DNA of 64,000 bases from Pedobacter sp. Bi126. GTDB lineage: Bacteria > Bacteroidota > Bacteroidia > Sphingobacteriales > Sphingobacteriaceae. The stretch is taken from assembly GCF_918698245.1 (NCBI RefSeq), contig NZ_CAKKMS010000002.1:558001-622000 (forward strand), read 5' to 3'. The translations under genes and the position numbers were made by a program. Under the pieces are notes generated by a model. That model had not been told where the DNA came from. It saw only the letters and a program-made list of their open reading frames with translations, and made no database searches. Below, one piece after another: positions 52,061 to 60,620 of this stretch; position 1 is the stretch's first letter, and each line of letters starts with the position of its first letter.

Positions 52061-54634
52061 ATGGTTTTAACTACAATAATCCAAACAATACAGCTGCCTT
52101 GGTTCGTGTCTCCACGAACCAAACAAACTAAACCATTTTTTAGTCTGCTGTTTTTTTTATCATTATTGTGTTTTAAAGTTAATGCAGCAGATATTTACGT
52201 ATCCATAAATGGCAATGATACTAATGTAGGAACCAAGGAAAAGCCTTTGGCCACACTACATTCTGCCATCAGAAAAGCCCGCGAATTGAGGCGCTTAAAT
52301 GATATTTCAGTTAAAGGGGGCATCCAGATCATAATCGGCAAGGGTTTTTATCAATTGCACGAAGCCGTAGTTCTTCGCCCTGAAGACTCTGGCACAAAAG
52401 ATAGTCCGACAACGATTACTTGCGCACCTAACGAAAAAGTTATTTTGAGTGGAGGCATTCAAATAAAAAACTGGAAAAAGTTAAATCACACCATTGCTGG
52501 TCTGCCAAAAGAATCTATCGGGAAAGTTTGGGTAGCTGATATTCCAAATTTAGATGGGAGCGACCTGCAGTTCAGGCAGCTATGGGTAAATGGCAGTAAG
52601 GGCACACGTGCAAAAAATTATAATGGAGAAGAAATGGGGAGGATTTTATCATGGGATAGCGAAAAGCAAACCTGTAAAATTCCACTTCAAAAAAACATCA
52701 GTTTAGCCAATATCAAAGGAATGGAAATGCAGATCCATCAATGGTGGGCCATTGCAAATCTTCGGGTAAAGTCAGTTAAAATTATAGGTAATGCTGCAGA
52801 ACTTTCTTTTATGCAGCCCGAAAGCAGAATCCAATCCGAGCATCCATGGCCAGCACCATGGATTTCAGACAAAACAGGGAATTCTGCTTTTTACCTTACA
52901 AATGCCATTCAATTCTTGAACGAACCTGGAGAATGGTTTGAAGATTTACAGCACCACAAGCTTTATTATTGGCCAAAAGCATCAGAAGATATGCTAAATG
53001 CTGAAGTGATTGCTCCGGCTTTAGAAAACTTGGTTAAAATAGAGGGAACAATTGATCAACCGGTTTCTTATGTAAATTTCAAGGGCATTTCTTTTCAGCA
53101 CTCCACTTGGCTGAGGCCTTCAAAACAAGGTCATGTTCCTCATCAGGCGGGCATGTACATGCTTGATGCCTATAAACTTGAAAAAGCAGGGACACCAGAC
53201 AAACCTACATTAGAAAATCAGGCCTGGGTTGGCCGTCCGGCTGCTGCAGTCGAAGTGAGTTATACCAATCACACTGCTTTCGAATCTTGCCAGTTCGAGC
53301 ACCTGGCATCAACAGGTTTGGATTATAAAAAAGGAACTGCAGATAGTGCAATCAGTGGCAACTTATTTAAGGATATTGGTGGTTCAGCCATTCTAATCGG
53401 AACTTTCTCTGATGAAGCGACCGAAGTACATTTGCCTTACAATCCCACAGATGAAAGAGAAATTTCGACGAACAATAAAATCGAGAACAACCTGATTACC
53501 GATGTAACCAACGAAGATTGGGGCGCCGTGGGCATAGGCGCAGGATATGTTCGGGGCATTAAAATTCTGCATAACGAAATCAATGATGTGTCTTATTCTG
53601 GCATCAGCATGGGCTGGGGATGGACAAAAACCAAAAACGCGATGGAAAACAATACCATCGGCGGCAATAAGATCCATCACTACGGAAAACATATGTATGA
53701 TGTGGCTGGAATTTACACACTATCTGCTCAGCCCGGATCATCCATTACCAACAATGTAGTCGATAGTATTTACAAAGCGCCGTATGCGCATCTGCCTGAT
53801 CATTGGTTTTATCTTTACACAGATGAAGGTTCTTCGTATTTTACCATCAAAAACAACTGGACGCCAACTGAAAAGTACCTTCAAAATGCCAACGGCCCAG
53901 ACAATTTATGGGAAAGCAACGGACCAAAAGTTGCCGATCATATCAAACAAAATGCAGGCTTAGAAAAGCCTTTTCAATATTTATTAAAAGAAAAAGTCAA
54001 TTATTCAAAAAGAGGCACCAATCAGGCTGTAGATCAATCTGTTGTATTTGAACTGGTTTTTAAAACGGGTAATCTGCCAGGTAACAATGCCTTAAAAACT
54101 TTTGCTAAAGAAAATAACCTCTTGCCAGGTTCAATCTATAAATGGGGAAATCGATTGGTAATTTATACTTCAAGTTTAAAAGTAGAGAGCTTGCAACAAA
54201 CTCTAAAACGCTTAAATGCGATAGAAATCAAATTGTACGACAATCTGTTTTACGACTTTAACAGAGAAAAGAATTGTGGCGATAAACCAGTAGCAGAGTG
54301 GGATAACATCATTTTATCAGCCAATTTGGTGAAGGATGAAAAACTCCAGAAAGAATACCTGGCTTACCATAAAACACAGTTTGAAAAATGGCCGGAGATA
54401 TCAAAAGGATTCTGTAAGGCCGAGTTTCAACGGTTAGCCATCTTTAAAAACGATAGACAGTTAATGCTGATCATTAGTATTCCTAAAGGAAAAAGTTTAG
54501 ATGAATTGAATCCAAAAACTACTGAGAACAATCCAAAAGTAGACGAATGGAATGCCATCATGAAAAAATACCAGGAAGGAATTGAAGGAACAAAACCAGA
54601 AGAGGTTTGGGTTTTCTTTAAACCGATAGAATAG
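52061..54634 (+). CDS. GH141-like beta-helix glycosidase fused to L-rhamnose-mutarotase-like domain
   Basis: The 857-residue protein starts with an unusual N-region (MVLTTIIQ..) read through a GGTTCGTG palindrome, then a signal sequence to about residue 44. Residues about 45-640 form a right-handed beta-helix (ADIYVSINGNDTNVGTKEKPLATLHSAIRKARELRR.., LVKIEGTIDQPVSYVNFKGISFQHSTW, SYSGISMGWGW, DVAGIYTLSAQPGSSITNNVV) of the GH141 type, a family with alpha-L-fucosidase acting on RG-II. Residues about 645-857 contain two ferredoxin-like segments. The second, from about 750, matches L-rhamnose mutarotase (RhaM): EYLAYHKTQFEKWPEI keeps the Tyr/His pair of RhaM EYQRRH at about Tyr766/His770. The fusion couples sugar release to anomer interconversion (inference). 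Confidence 0.85.
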   Translation: MVLTTIIQTIQLPWFVSPRTKQTKPFFSLLFFLSLLCFKVNAADIYVSINGNDTNVGTKEKPLATLHSAIRKARELRRLNDISVKGGIQIIIGKGFYQLHEAVVLRPEDSGTKDSPTTITCAPNEKVILSGGIQIKNWKKLNHTIAGLPKESIGKVWVADIPNLDGSDLQFRQLWVNGSKGTRAKNYNGEEMGRILSWDSEKQTCKIPLQKNISLANIKGMEMQIHQWWAIANLRVKSVKIIGNAAELSFMQPESRIQSEHPWPAPWISDKTGNSAFYLTNAIQFLNEPGEWFEDLQHHKLYYWPKASEDMLNAEVIAPALENLVKIEGTIDQPVSYVNFKGISFQHSTWLRPSKQGHVPHQAGMYMLDAYKLEKAGTPDKPTLENQAWVGRPAAAVEVSYTNHTAFESCQFEHLASTGLDYKKGTADSAISGNLFKDIGGSAILIGTFSDEATEVHLPYNPTDEREISTNNKIENNLITDVTNEDWGAVGIGAGYVRGIKILHNEINDVSYSGISMGWGWTKTKNAMENNTIGGNKIHHYGKHMYDVAGIYTLSAQPGSSITNNVVDSIYKAPYAHLPDHWFYLYTDEGSSYFTIKNNWTPTEKYLQNANGPDNLWESNGPKVADHIKQNAGLEKPFQYLLKEKVNYSKRGTNQAVDQSVVFELVFKTGNLPGNNALKTFAKENNLLPGSIYKWGNRLVIYTSSLKVESLQQTLKRLNAIEIKLYDNLFYDFNREKNCGDKPVAEWDNIILSANLVKDEKLQKEYLAYHKTQFEKWPEISKGFCKAEFQRLAIFKNDRQLMLIISIPKGKSLDELNPKTTENNPKVDEWNAIMKKYQEGIEGTKPEEVWVFFKPIE
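52101..52120. repeat. Palindromic repeat (GGTTCGTG/CACGAACC) inside the GH141 signal region
   Basis: GGTTCGTG (52101-52108) and CACGAACC (52113-52120) with a 4-nt loop lie within the translated N-region, giving WFVSPRTK. It is identical in core to 55832-55851. Confidence 0.7.
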
Positions 54635-54644
54635 AAGACTTATT

Positions 54645-54672
54645 GTCCCCTTTGGAGGGGGCAGGGGGAGGA
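54645..54672 (+). repeat. G-rich dispersed repeat, intergenic copy
   Basis: GTCCCCTTTGGAGGGGGCAG and the following GGGGAGGA match 49684-49712. It fills most of the 66-bp gap between the GH141 and oxidoreductase genes. Confidence 0.6.
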
Positions 54673-54700
54673 AAACGATAACGCTTATAAAAATAATATC

Positions 54701-55786
54701 ATGTTAAGATTAGGGATTTTAGGTTTAGGAGAGGGCAGAAGCACCATTTCTGCATCATTGGCAAGCAAAAAGTTTAAGCTTATCCAGATTTGCGATGCCA
54801 ATAAAAAGCTTTGCGAAGAACGGGCTTTAGAATTTGATTTTCAAAACTGGACAACCAATTACGAGGATATGTTAACCAGCGACAAAATCGATATGATTGC
54901 GATTTACACACCAGATCATCTGCATTTTGAGCACATTAAACTGGCGCTCGAACACGGAAAGCATGTAGTGTGTACCAAACCATTTATCGATGATTTAGCT
55001 CAGGCCAATGAGCTGTTGGAGTTAGCAAAAAAATCAAGAAAAAAGATTTTCGTAGGGCAAAGCTCTCGTTTTTTTGAGCCCGCCATGCGCCAGAAGAAAG
55101 ATTTTGATGCAGGTTTAATCGGAGAACTGATCACTATCGAAAGTCATTACCATGCCGATCATCGCTGGTTTCTAGAAAAAGGCTGGTCGTTAAAACAATC
55201 ATTTAAGTGGCTGTATGGCGGTTTAAGTCATCCTGTTGATTTTATCCGTTGGTATTTGCCAGATATCGAAGAAGTTATGGGCTATGGCATGTTAAGTAGC
55301 AACGGCTTAAAAGCCGGACTAAAAAATCAGGATACCATGCACTTTATTTTTAAAGCAAAAGATGGCAGAATTGCGAGGGTTAGCGGTGCTTATACTGGCC
55401 CAACACAGCCCGCAAGTCGCGATAGTGGCATGAGTTGTGTTCTTCGCGGAACGGAAGGTGCAAGCCAGGCCGATTACCACGAACTACGGTATTCTGTTAC
55501 AACCAAAACCGGCGAAGAAAAGATTATCACCTGGGGCGATTCTACTTTAAAGCACTATTTCCGTTTTGAAGGACAAAGCCATCACGCCGGAGAATACCAG
55601 AATTACCTGGAATATTTTGCCGATAGCATCAACAATAATTTTACCGCATACCCTGATTTAAAAGAAGGTATCGGAACCGTTGCACTGTTACAAGCGATGG
55701 ATCAATCTCTAGCAACAGGTTTGCCAGTAAAAGTTGATGAAATTTTGAAAGCAAATCACATTACAAGGGAATCGATAGGATTGTAA
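54701..55786 (+). CDS. Gfo/Idh/MocA-family NAD(P)-dependent oxidoreductase
   Basis: The 361-residue cytoplasmic protein has an N-terminal Rossmann fold (RLGILGLGEGRSTISASLASKKFKLIQICDANKK, IDMIAIYTPDHLHFEHIKLALEHGKHVVCTKPF). The CTKPF segment holds the catalytic Lys in the family's EKP-like position. A C-terminal alpha/beta sheet domain follows, with GGLSHPVDFIRWYLPDIEEVMGYG and HAGEYQNYLEYFADSI. There is no signal peptide. Such enzymes oxidize or epimerize sugars, often together with a TIM-barrel isomerase like the gene at 51119. The likely role is catabolism of a rare pectin sugar. It is followed by a symporter gene after a 147-bp gap that contains a palindromic repeat. Confidence 0.9.
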   Translation: MLRLGILGLGEGRSTISASLASKKFKLIQICDANKKLCEERALEFDFQNWTTNYEDMLTSDKIDMIAIYTPDHLHFEHIKLALEHGKHVVCTKPFIDDLAQANELLELAKKSRKKIFVGQSSRFFEPAMRQKKDFDAGLIGELITIESHYHADHRWFLEKGWSLKQSFKWLYGGLSHPVDFIRWYLPDIEEVMGYGMLSSNGLKAGLKNQDTMHFIFKAKDGRIARVSGAYTGPTQPASRDSGMSCVLRGTEGASQADYHELRYSVTTKTGEEKIITWGDSTLKHYFRFEGQSHHAGEYQNYLEYFADSINNNFTAYPDLKEGIGTVALLQAMDQSLATGLPVKVDEILKANHITRESIGL

Positions 55787-55831
55787 TTGTTTGCCACGGA
55801 GACACAGAAAACACGGAACATAATGCGCCGT

Positions 55832-55851
55832 GGTTCGTGTCTCCACGAACC
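55832..55851. repeat. Palindromic repeat (GGTTCGTG/CACGAACC), intergenic copy
   Basis: The hairpin has 8-nt arms and a 4-nt loop in the gap between the oxidoreductase and symporter genes. The same core is translated at 52101-52120. Nearby CCACGGAGACACAGAAAACACGG and CTGTGTCCATCTGTGG are degenerate dispersed repeats. Confidence 0.65.
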
Positions 55852-55933
55852 ACTCGTGACAAATCATGAAGATCTGTGTCCATCTGTGGCTAAAAACTAT
55901 CAAATAATACAACCGAACTAACCAAATAAACCA

Positions 55934-57520
55934 ATGGGAAACATTGTAGAACGTTTAACCAATTTAGATTACATCATTGTCATCGCATACCTCGTTATCC
56001 TGATCATCATTGGTTATCGGGCCAGTTTTTCTAAAAAGAAAAACGACGATGAGACCTTATTTTTGGCCAATAAATCCTTAAACTGGAGCAGCATCGGTTT
56101 CAATATGTGGGGTACCAATGTTGGTCCGTCGATGTTATTGGCTTTTGCAAGTATTGGCTATAGTACCGGTATCGTAGCGGTTAATTTCGATTGGTATGCC
56201 TTTATCTTTTTATTCTTACTGGCCATTGTTTTCGCACCTAAATACCTTGCCGCCAAGGTAAGTACCATGCCCGAGTTTATGGGCAACCGTTATGGCGATT
56301 CCACTCAAAATATCCTCGCCTGGTATGCGCTGGTTAAGATTTTAATCTCCTGGTTATCGCTCGGTTTGTTTGCCGGGGGCTTTTTGGTCCGCCAGATTTT
56401 GGGCATACCCATGTGGCAATCGGTTACCGTATTGGTCGCTTTTGCGGGACTGTTTACCTTTTTCGGTGGTTTAAAAGCCATTGCTAAAGTAAATGTTTTC
56501 CAAATGATTTTATTGATTGCCGTTTCATTATCGCTCATGCTTTTGGGACTGAATAAAGTTGGTGGACTTTCTGCTTTATATCAAAAAACACCACATCATT
56601 TCTGGAATTTAATCCAACCCGCCAGCGATCCAAAATATCCATGGTATGCCATTTTATTGGGTTATCCGGTTGCAGCTGTGGCCTTTTTCTGTACCGATCA
56701 ATCGATGGTTCAATCTGTTCTGGGTGCTAAGAACTTAAAACAAGGGCAATTGGGCGTGAGTTTTATTGGCTGGCTAAAAATCCTTTCCTTACCATTATTT
56801 ATTGGAACAGGAATCCTTTGTTATGTGTTATTTCCTGGCTTAAAAGATCCGAACGAAGCTTATATGACCATGGTAACCAATTTATTCCCGCCTGGTATGA
56901 ACGGCCTGGTAATCGTTGTGCTGATTGCGGTTTTAGTAGGTACAATTGGTTCCTCTTTAAATTCATTAAGCACCGTTTTTACGATGGATATCTACGTGAA
57001 GAAAATCAACCCACAGGCGAGTAATAAACAGATCATCCGCATCGGCCGATGGGCAGTTGTTGCAGGATGTATTTTTGCGGTTGTAGTGGTTTTGGCCATC
57101 GATAACATTAAAGGATTGAATCTATTTGATGTTTTTCAATCGGTTTTGGGCTTTATTGCGCCGCCCCTGTCGGTCGTGTTTTTACTTACCGTTTTCTGGA
57201 AAAGAACCACAAGAAAAGCCGTTAATTTTACACTTTCCATCGGCTCAATTTTAAGCTTGGGCGTTGGTGTAACTTATCTCTGGATTTTGCCATCAGATAA
57301 ATATATCTGGCCACATTACCTGATGTTATCATTTTTCATTTTCGCAGGATTAATGATCATCGCGATTTTGATTTCTTTACTGGATAGATCACCAAGTATT
57401 TACACGGTTAATGAAGAACACCAAGCCAATATAGAAAAACCAGCAAGAACAGTTTGGATTTCGTGGATTGCGCTTGCAATCGTAATGGTTGCACTTTATA
57501 TATTTTTTAACGGGCATTAA
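55934..57520 (+). CDS. Sodium:solute symporter (SSS family), copy 2
   Basis: The 528-residue protein has about 13 predicted transmembrane helices. SSS features are YIIVIAYLVILIIIGYRASF, the substrate-helix region SSIGFNMWGTNVGPSMLLAFASIGYSTGI, FFGGLKAIAKVNVFQM, and the signature VLIAVLVGTIGSSLNSLSTVFTMDIYVKKI. It is only distantly similar to the symporter at 10215 and resembles the SGLT-type sugar branch. The leader contains ACTAACCAAATAA directly before the start, as in both SusC genes. It lies between an oxidoreductase and a GH78 gene, so it probably carries a monosaccharide set free in the periplasm. Confidence 0.92.
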   Translation: MGNIVERLTNLDYIIVIAYLVILIIIGYRASFSKKKNDDETLFLANKSLNWSSIGFNMWGTNVGPSMLLAFASIGYSTGIVAVNFDWYAFIFLFLLAIVFAPKYLAAKVSTMPEFMGNRYGDSTQNILAWYALVKILISWLSLGLFAGGFLVRQILGIPMWQSVTVLVAFAGLFTFFGGLKAIAKVNVFQMILLIAVSLSLMLLGLNKVGGLSALYQKTPHHFWNLIQPASDPKYPWYAILLGYPVAAVAFFCTDQSMVQSVLGAKNLKQGQLGVSFIGWLKILSLPLFIGTGILCYVLFPGLKDPNEAYMTMVTNLFPPGMNGLVIVVLIAVLVGTIGSSLNSLSTVFTMDIYVKKINPQASNKQIIRIGRWAVVAGCIFAVVVVLAIDNIKGLNLFDVFQSVLGFIAPPLSVVFLLTVFWKRTTRKAVNFTLSIGSILSLGVGVTYLWILPSDKYIWPHYLMLSFFIFAGLMIIAILISLLDRSPSIYTVNEEHQANIEKPARTVWISWIALAIVMVALYIFFNGH

Positions 57521-57531
57521 AATTAGAAGGA

Positions 57532-57604
57532 TCGTCATTCCCAACTTGATTGGGAATCGTAAAGCATTTGCCCATTAAGATTCCCGCCTGCGCGGGAATG
57601 ACGA
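57532..57604. repeat. Palindromic repeat (CGTCATTCCC / GGGAATGACG family)
   Basis: TCGTCATTCCCAACTTGATTGGGAATC on the left and GATTCCCGCCTGCGCGGGAATGACGA on the right form nested hairpins. They fill the gap between the symporter and GH78 genes. Confidence 0.7.
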
Positions 57605-57617
57605 CTGAATTATAATT

Positions 57618-59783
57618 ATGAAAAACTTAAAAAAACTTATCCTTATTGCCATTTTCACCTGCTCGGCAGCACAGCTTTTCGCGCAAAAAGCCTCGTGGAT
57701 CTGGTATCCCGGTGATTTAGATATCTACATGAGCAATGTAATGCAGAACCGCAGAACCGAAAGAGGGTCTTTTTTTCCTGTCTTCTGGAAAATGGATAGC
57801 CACTATGTTTTGGTTGATTTTCACAAAGAATTTAATCTTGCTCAATCTGAAGAGGTTAAATTATTTGTAGAAGGTACTTACAATGTTAAAATCGATGGTC
57901 AGGCCATTACAGGTTTTCCAAAAAGCATTCAAATTCCGGCAGGAAAACATAAATTGAGTTTGAAGGTTTACAACCAGGCACATGTTCCGGCGATTTTTGT
58001 TCAGGGCAAAACGGTAGTTTCTGATGAAACCTGGCTCACTACTTTCGAGGATAAAGAATGGATCGATGCGAGTGGAAAAACCTCTGATAAATCAGGAACT
58101 ACCTTTGTTTCAGCAGGCTCATGGATTTTAACCGATCCAACTCAATTACCATCACAGTTTAAATTGCCTGTTGTTGCGCAATCAGCTGTTAAAACAGAAA
58201 AAGTAAACAATGGTGCAGTTTCTGATTTCGGCAAAGAAACCTTTGGTTTTATAAAAGTACATGGTTTGAAGGGAAAGGGAAGGCTGAGTATCTATTACGG
58301 AGAATCGAAAGAAGAGGCCTTATCAACCGATAAATGTGAAACCTTAGATTATCTTGACATTGACCGTTCTCAGAAAAAAGATTCGATTATGCCACTTTCA
58401 AAGGCCTTCAGATATGTAAATTATCAATCTGAAGGTTCAGTATCAGCCGATTCTGTTTCCATGTTGTACGAATATGCTCCAGTAACTGAAAGAGGAAGTT
58501 TTAGATCTTCGGACACTGAGCTAAACAAAATCTATGATGTAGCCAAATACACCTTTCACTTAAACACCCGCGAATTCTTTATCGATGGGATAAAACGCGA
58601 TCGCTGGGTGTGGAGCGGCGATGCTTATCAAAGTTATTTGATGAACTATTACTCGTTTTTTGATGCACCAACTGTAAAACGGACTTTATTGGCTCAGCGT
58701 GGAAAAGATCCTGTAACGGCGCACATCAATACCATTATGGATTACTCTTTTTATTGGTTTTTAGGGATTTATGATTACTATAAATTTACCGGCGACCAGA
58801 AGTTCGTACAGGATATTTACCCGCGGATGCAGTCGCTAATGACTTATATCGATGGAAGAAAGAATAAAAACGGCCTGTTAGAGTGGATGCCTGGTGACTG
58901 GATTTTTATCGATTGGGCAGATAAACTGAGTAAAGATGGTGAAGTAAGTTTCGAACAGTTGTTATATGCCAGGAGTTTAGAAACAATGGCTTTATGTGCC
59001 AAATTAGCCAATGACACAGATGGCATTGCCAAATACGACAAACAGGCTAAAGAACTGAAAAACAAGATTTTTGAACTTTATTGGAATGAGCAAAAAAGTG
59101 CTTTAGTGCATAGCCGGATTGACGATAAACAAACGGATAATGTAACCCGTTATGCCAACATGTTCGGGATTTTCTTTGATTATTTTAGCCCGGAGCAAAA
59201 GCTAGCCGTTAAGAAAAATGTACTCTTAAACGATAAAATAGCCAAAATTACCACACCTTATATGCGTTTTTACGAGCTCGAAGCATTATGTGCCATGGGC
59301 GAACAACCTTATGTATTAAAGGAAATGAAAAATTATTGGGGTGGCATGTTAAAACTGGGTGCAACTTCTTTTTGGGAGGAATACAACCCGGATAAAAAGG
59401 GAACCGAACACTTGGCGATGTACGGCCGCCCGTTTGGAAAAAGCCTTTGCCACGCCTGGGGTGCAAGTCCGATTTATTTATTGGGAAAATATTATTTAGG
59501 TGTACAACCTACAACACCTGGTTATGAAACGTACACCATTGAACCTAATTTAGGTGGTTTGGAATGGATGGAAGGTAAAGTCCCAACAGCAAATGGTGAT
59601 ATTTCAGTGTTTTGTAGTAAAAAAGAAATCAAAGTTTCTTCTCCAACAGGTGCAGGTAAACTAAAGGTAAAAAGCAAAACCAAACCTGTTGTAAAAGGTG
59701 CTGAAGTTAAAGAATTATCGAAGGGGATTTATGAAGTAACAATCGAAAAAGGTAAGGATTATAACGTGAAGTATTCTGGTTAG
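57618..59783 (+). CDS. GH78-type alpha-L-rhamnosidase (compact, copy 2)
   Basis: The 721-residue enzyme has a signal peptide (1-22, LFAQ). A jelly-roll N-terminal region (KASWIWYPGDLDIYMSNVMQNRR) precedes a short beta-domain (DFGKETFGFIKVHGLKGKGRLSIYYGES). The catalytic (alpha/alpha)6 barrel has FFIDGIKRDRWVWSGDAYQSYLM, LEWMPGDWIFIDWADK and ATSFWEEYNPD, followed by a C-terminal beta-sandwich. The acid-bearing motif DGIKRDRWVWSGD differs from the DCPQRNER motif of the GH78 at 44848, marking a separate subfamily. It resembles the compact GH78 enzymes found in RG-II loci. It is followed by a long tandem-repeat region and no gene on this strand until 61670. Confidence 0.9.
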   Translation: MKNLKKLILIAIFTCSAAQLFAQKASWIWYPGDLDIYMSNVMQNRRTERGSFFPVFWKMDSHYVLVDFHKEFNLAQSEEVKLFVEGTYNVKIDGQAITGFPKSIQIPAGKHKLSLKVYNQAHVPAIFVQGKTVVSDETWLTTFEDKEWIDASGKTSDKSGTTFVSAGSWILTDPTQLPSQFKLPVVAQSAVKTEKVNNGAVSDFGKETFGFIKVHGLKGKGRLSIYYGESKEEALSTDKCETLDYLDIDRSQKKDSIMPLSKAFRYVNYQSEGSVSADSVSMLYEYAPVTERGSFRSSDTELNKIYDVAKYTFHLNTREFFIDGIKRDRWVWSGDAYQSYLMNYYSFFDAPTVKRTLLAQRGKDPVTAHINTIMDYSFYWFLGIYDYYKFTGDQKFVQDIYPRMQSLMTYIDGRKNKNGLLEWMPGDWIFIDWADKLSKDGEVSFEQLLYARSLETMALCAKLANDTDGIAKYDKQAKELKNKIFELYWNEQKSALVHSRIDDKQTDNVTRYANMFGIFFDYFSPEQKLAVKKNVLLNDKIAKITTPYMRFYELEALCAMGEQPYVLKEMKNYWGGMLKLGATSFWEEYNPDKKGTEHLAMYGRPFGKSLCHAWGASPIYLLGKYYLGVQPTTPGYETYTIEPNLGGLEWMEGKVPTANGDISVFCSKKEIKVSSPTGAGKLKVKSKTKPVVKGAEVKELSKGIYEVTIEKGKDYNVKYSG

Positions 59784-59786
59784 TTT

Positions 59787-60520
59787 GGGCTAACGCTCGT
59801 TTCTAACGAGCGTTGAATAGCTTTTCGTTTACAAACGATAAAATCGTAAAGTTATTTATGCACTCGTTGGGAAACGAGCGCAAGCCATGCTGTACTGGGG
59901 GTGGTCAATATCATTTAGAAAAGCGGGGTTCGGTGCTTTTAGGTTATGAAAGCCCTGCTCTCCCTCCAAGTCCTCACTCATTCTTCGCTCCGGGCTTTCC
60001 GTTCTATCAGGTTTATTTAACCAAACTCAGTTGTTCTTGGCTACACATCAACCTGTCTATAGCTTATTGCCATAGATACCGCATTGGGGATTGCAAGGGT
60101 TCTGGGCTAACGCTCGTTTCTAACGAGCGTTGAATAGCTTTTCATTTACAAACGATAAAATCGTTTATCTATTTACGCACTCGTTGGGAAACGAGCGCAA
60201 GCCATGCTGTACTGGGGGTGGTCAATATCATTTAGAAAAGCGGGGTTCGGTGCTTTTAGGTTATGAAAGCCCTGCTCTCCCTCCAAGTCCTCACTCATTC
60301 TTCGCTCCGGGCTTTCCGTTCTATCAGGTTTATTTAACCAAACTCAGTTGTTCTTGGCTACACATCAACCTGTCTATAGCTTATTGCCATAGATACCGCA
60401 TTGGGGATTGCAAGGGTTCTGGGCTAACGCTCGTTTCTAACGAGCGTTGAATAGCTCGTCGTTTACAAACGATAAAATCGTAAAGTTATTTATGCACTTG
60501 TTGAGAAACGAGCGCAAGCA
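59787..60520. repeat. 317-bp tandem repeat, two full units and one partial
   Basis: Units start at 59787, 60104 and 60421 with GGGCTAACGCTCGTTTCTAA. The spacing is exactly 317 bp both times. The third unit stops after about 100 bp. Each unit begins with the hairpin ACGCTCGTTTCTAACGAGCGT, then ACAAACGATAAAATCG, then CACTCGTTGGGAAACGAG, then about 220 bp of unrelated sequence that is identical in the two full units as far as I can see. Differences are confined to the first 80 bp. 106-codon frames span the two units but have TTG starts and no protein-like features. The 837-bp gap between GH78 and IclR holds nothing else recognisable. Confidence 0.85.
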
Positions 60521-60620
60521 ATTAAGAGAAATGTCATAATAGAGGGTAGTTTACGCTCATATCAGTTAGCAGTTATATCAGCGATTAGAAAGTCAAAGCC
60601 CCCTTTTTGGAGGTTGGGGG

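Noticed and set aside
59813..60450. Two adjacent 106-codon open frames
   Set aside because: They are the same frame in two units of the 317-bp tandem repeat, start with TTG, lack protein-like composition, and add nothing beyond the repeat.
59787..60520. CRISPR array
   Set aside because: The unit is 317 bp with hairpins and near-identical spacers, there are only 2.3 copies and no cas genes, so it does not fit a CRISPR.
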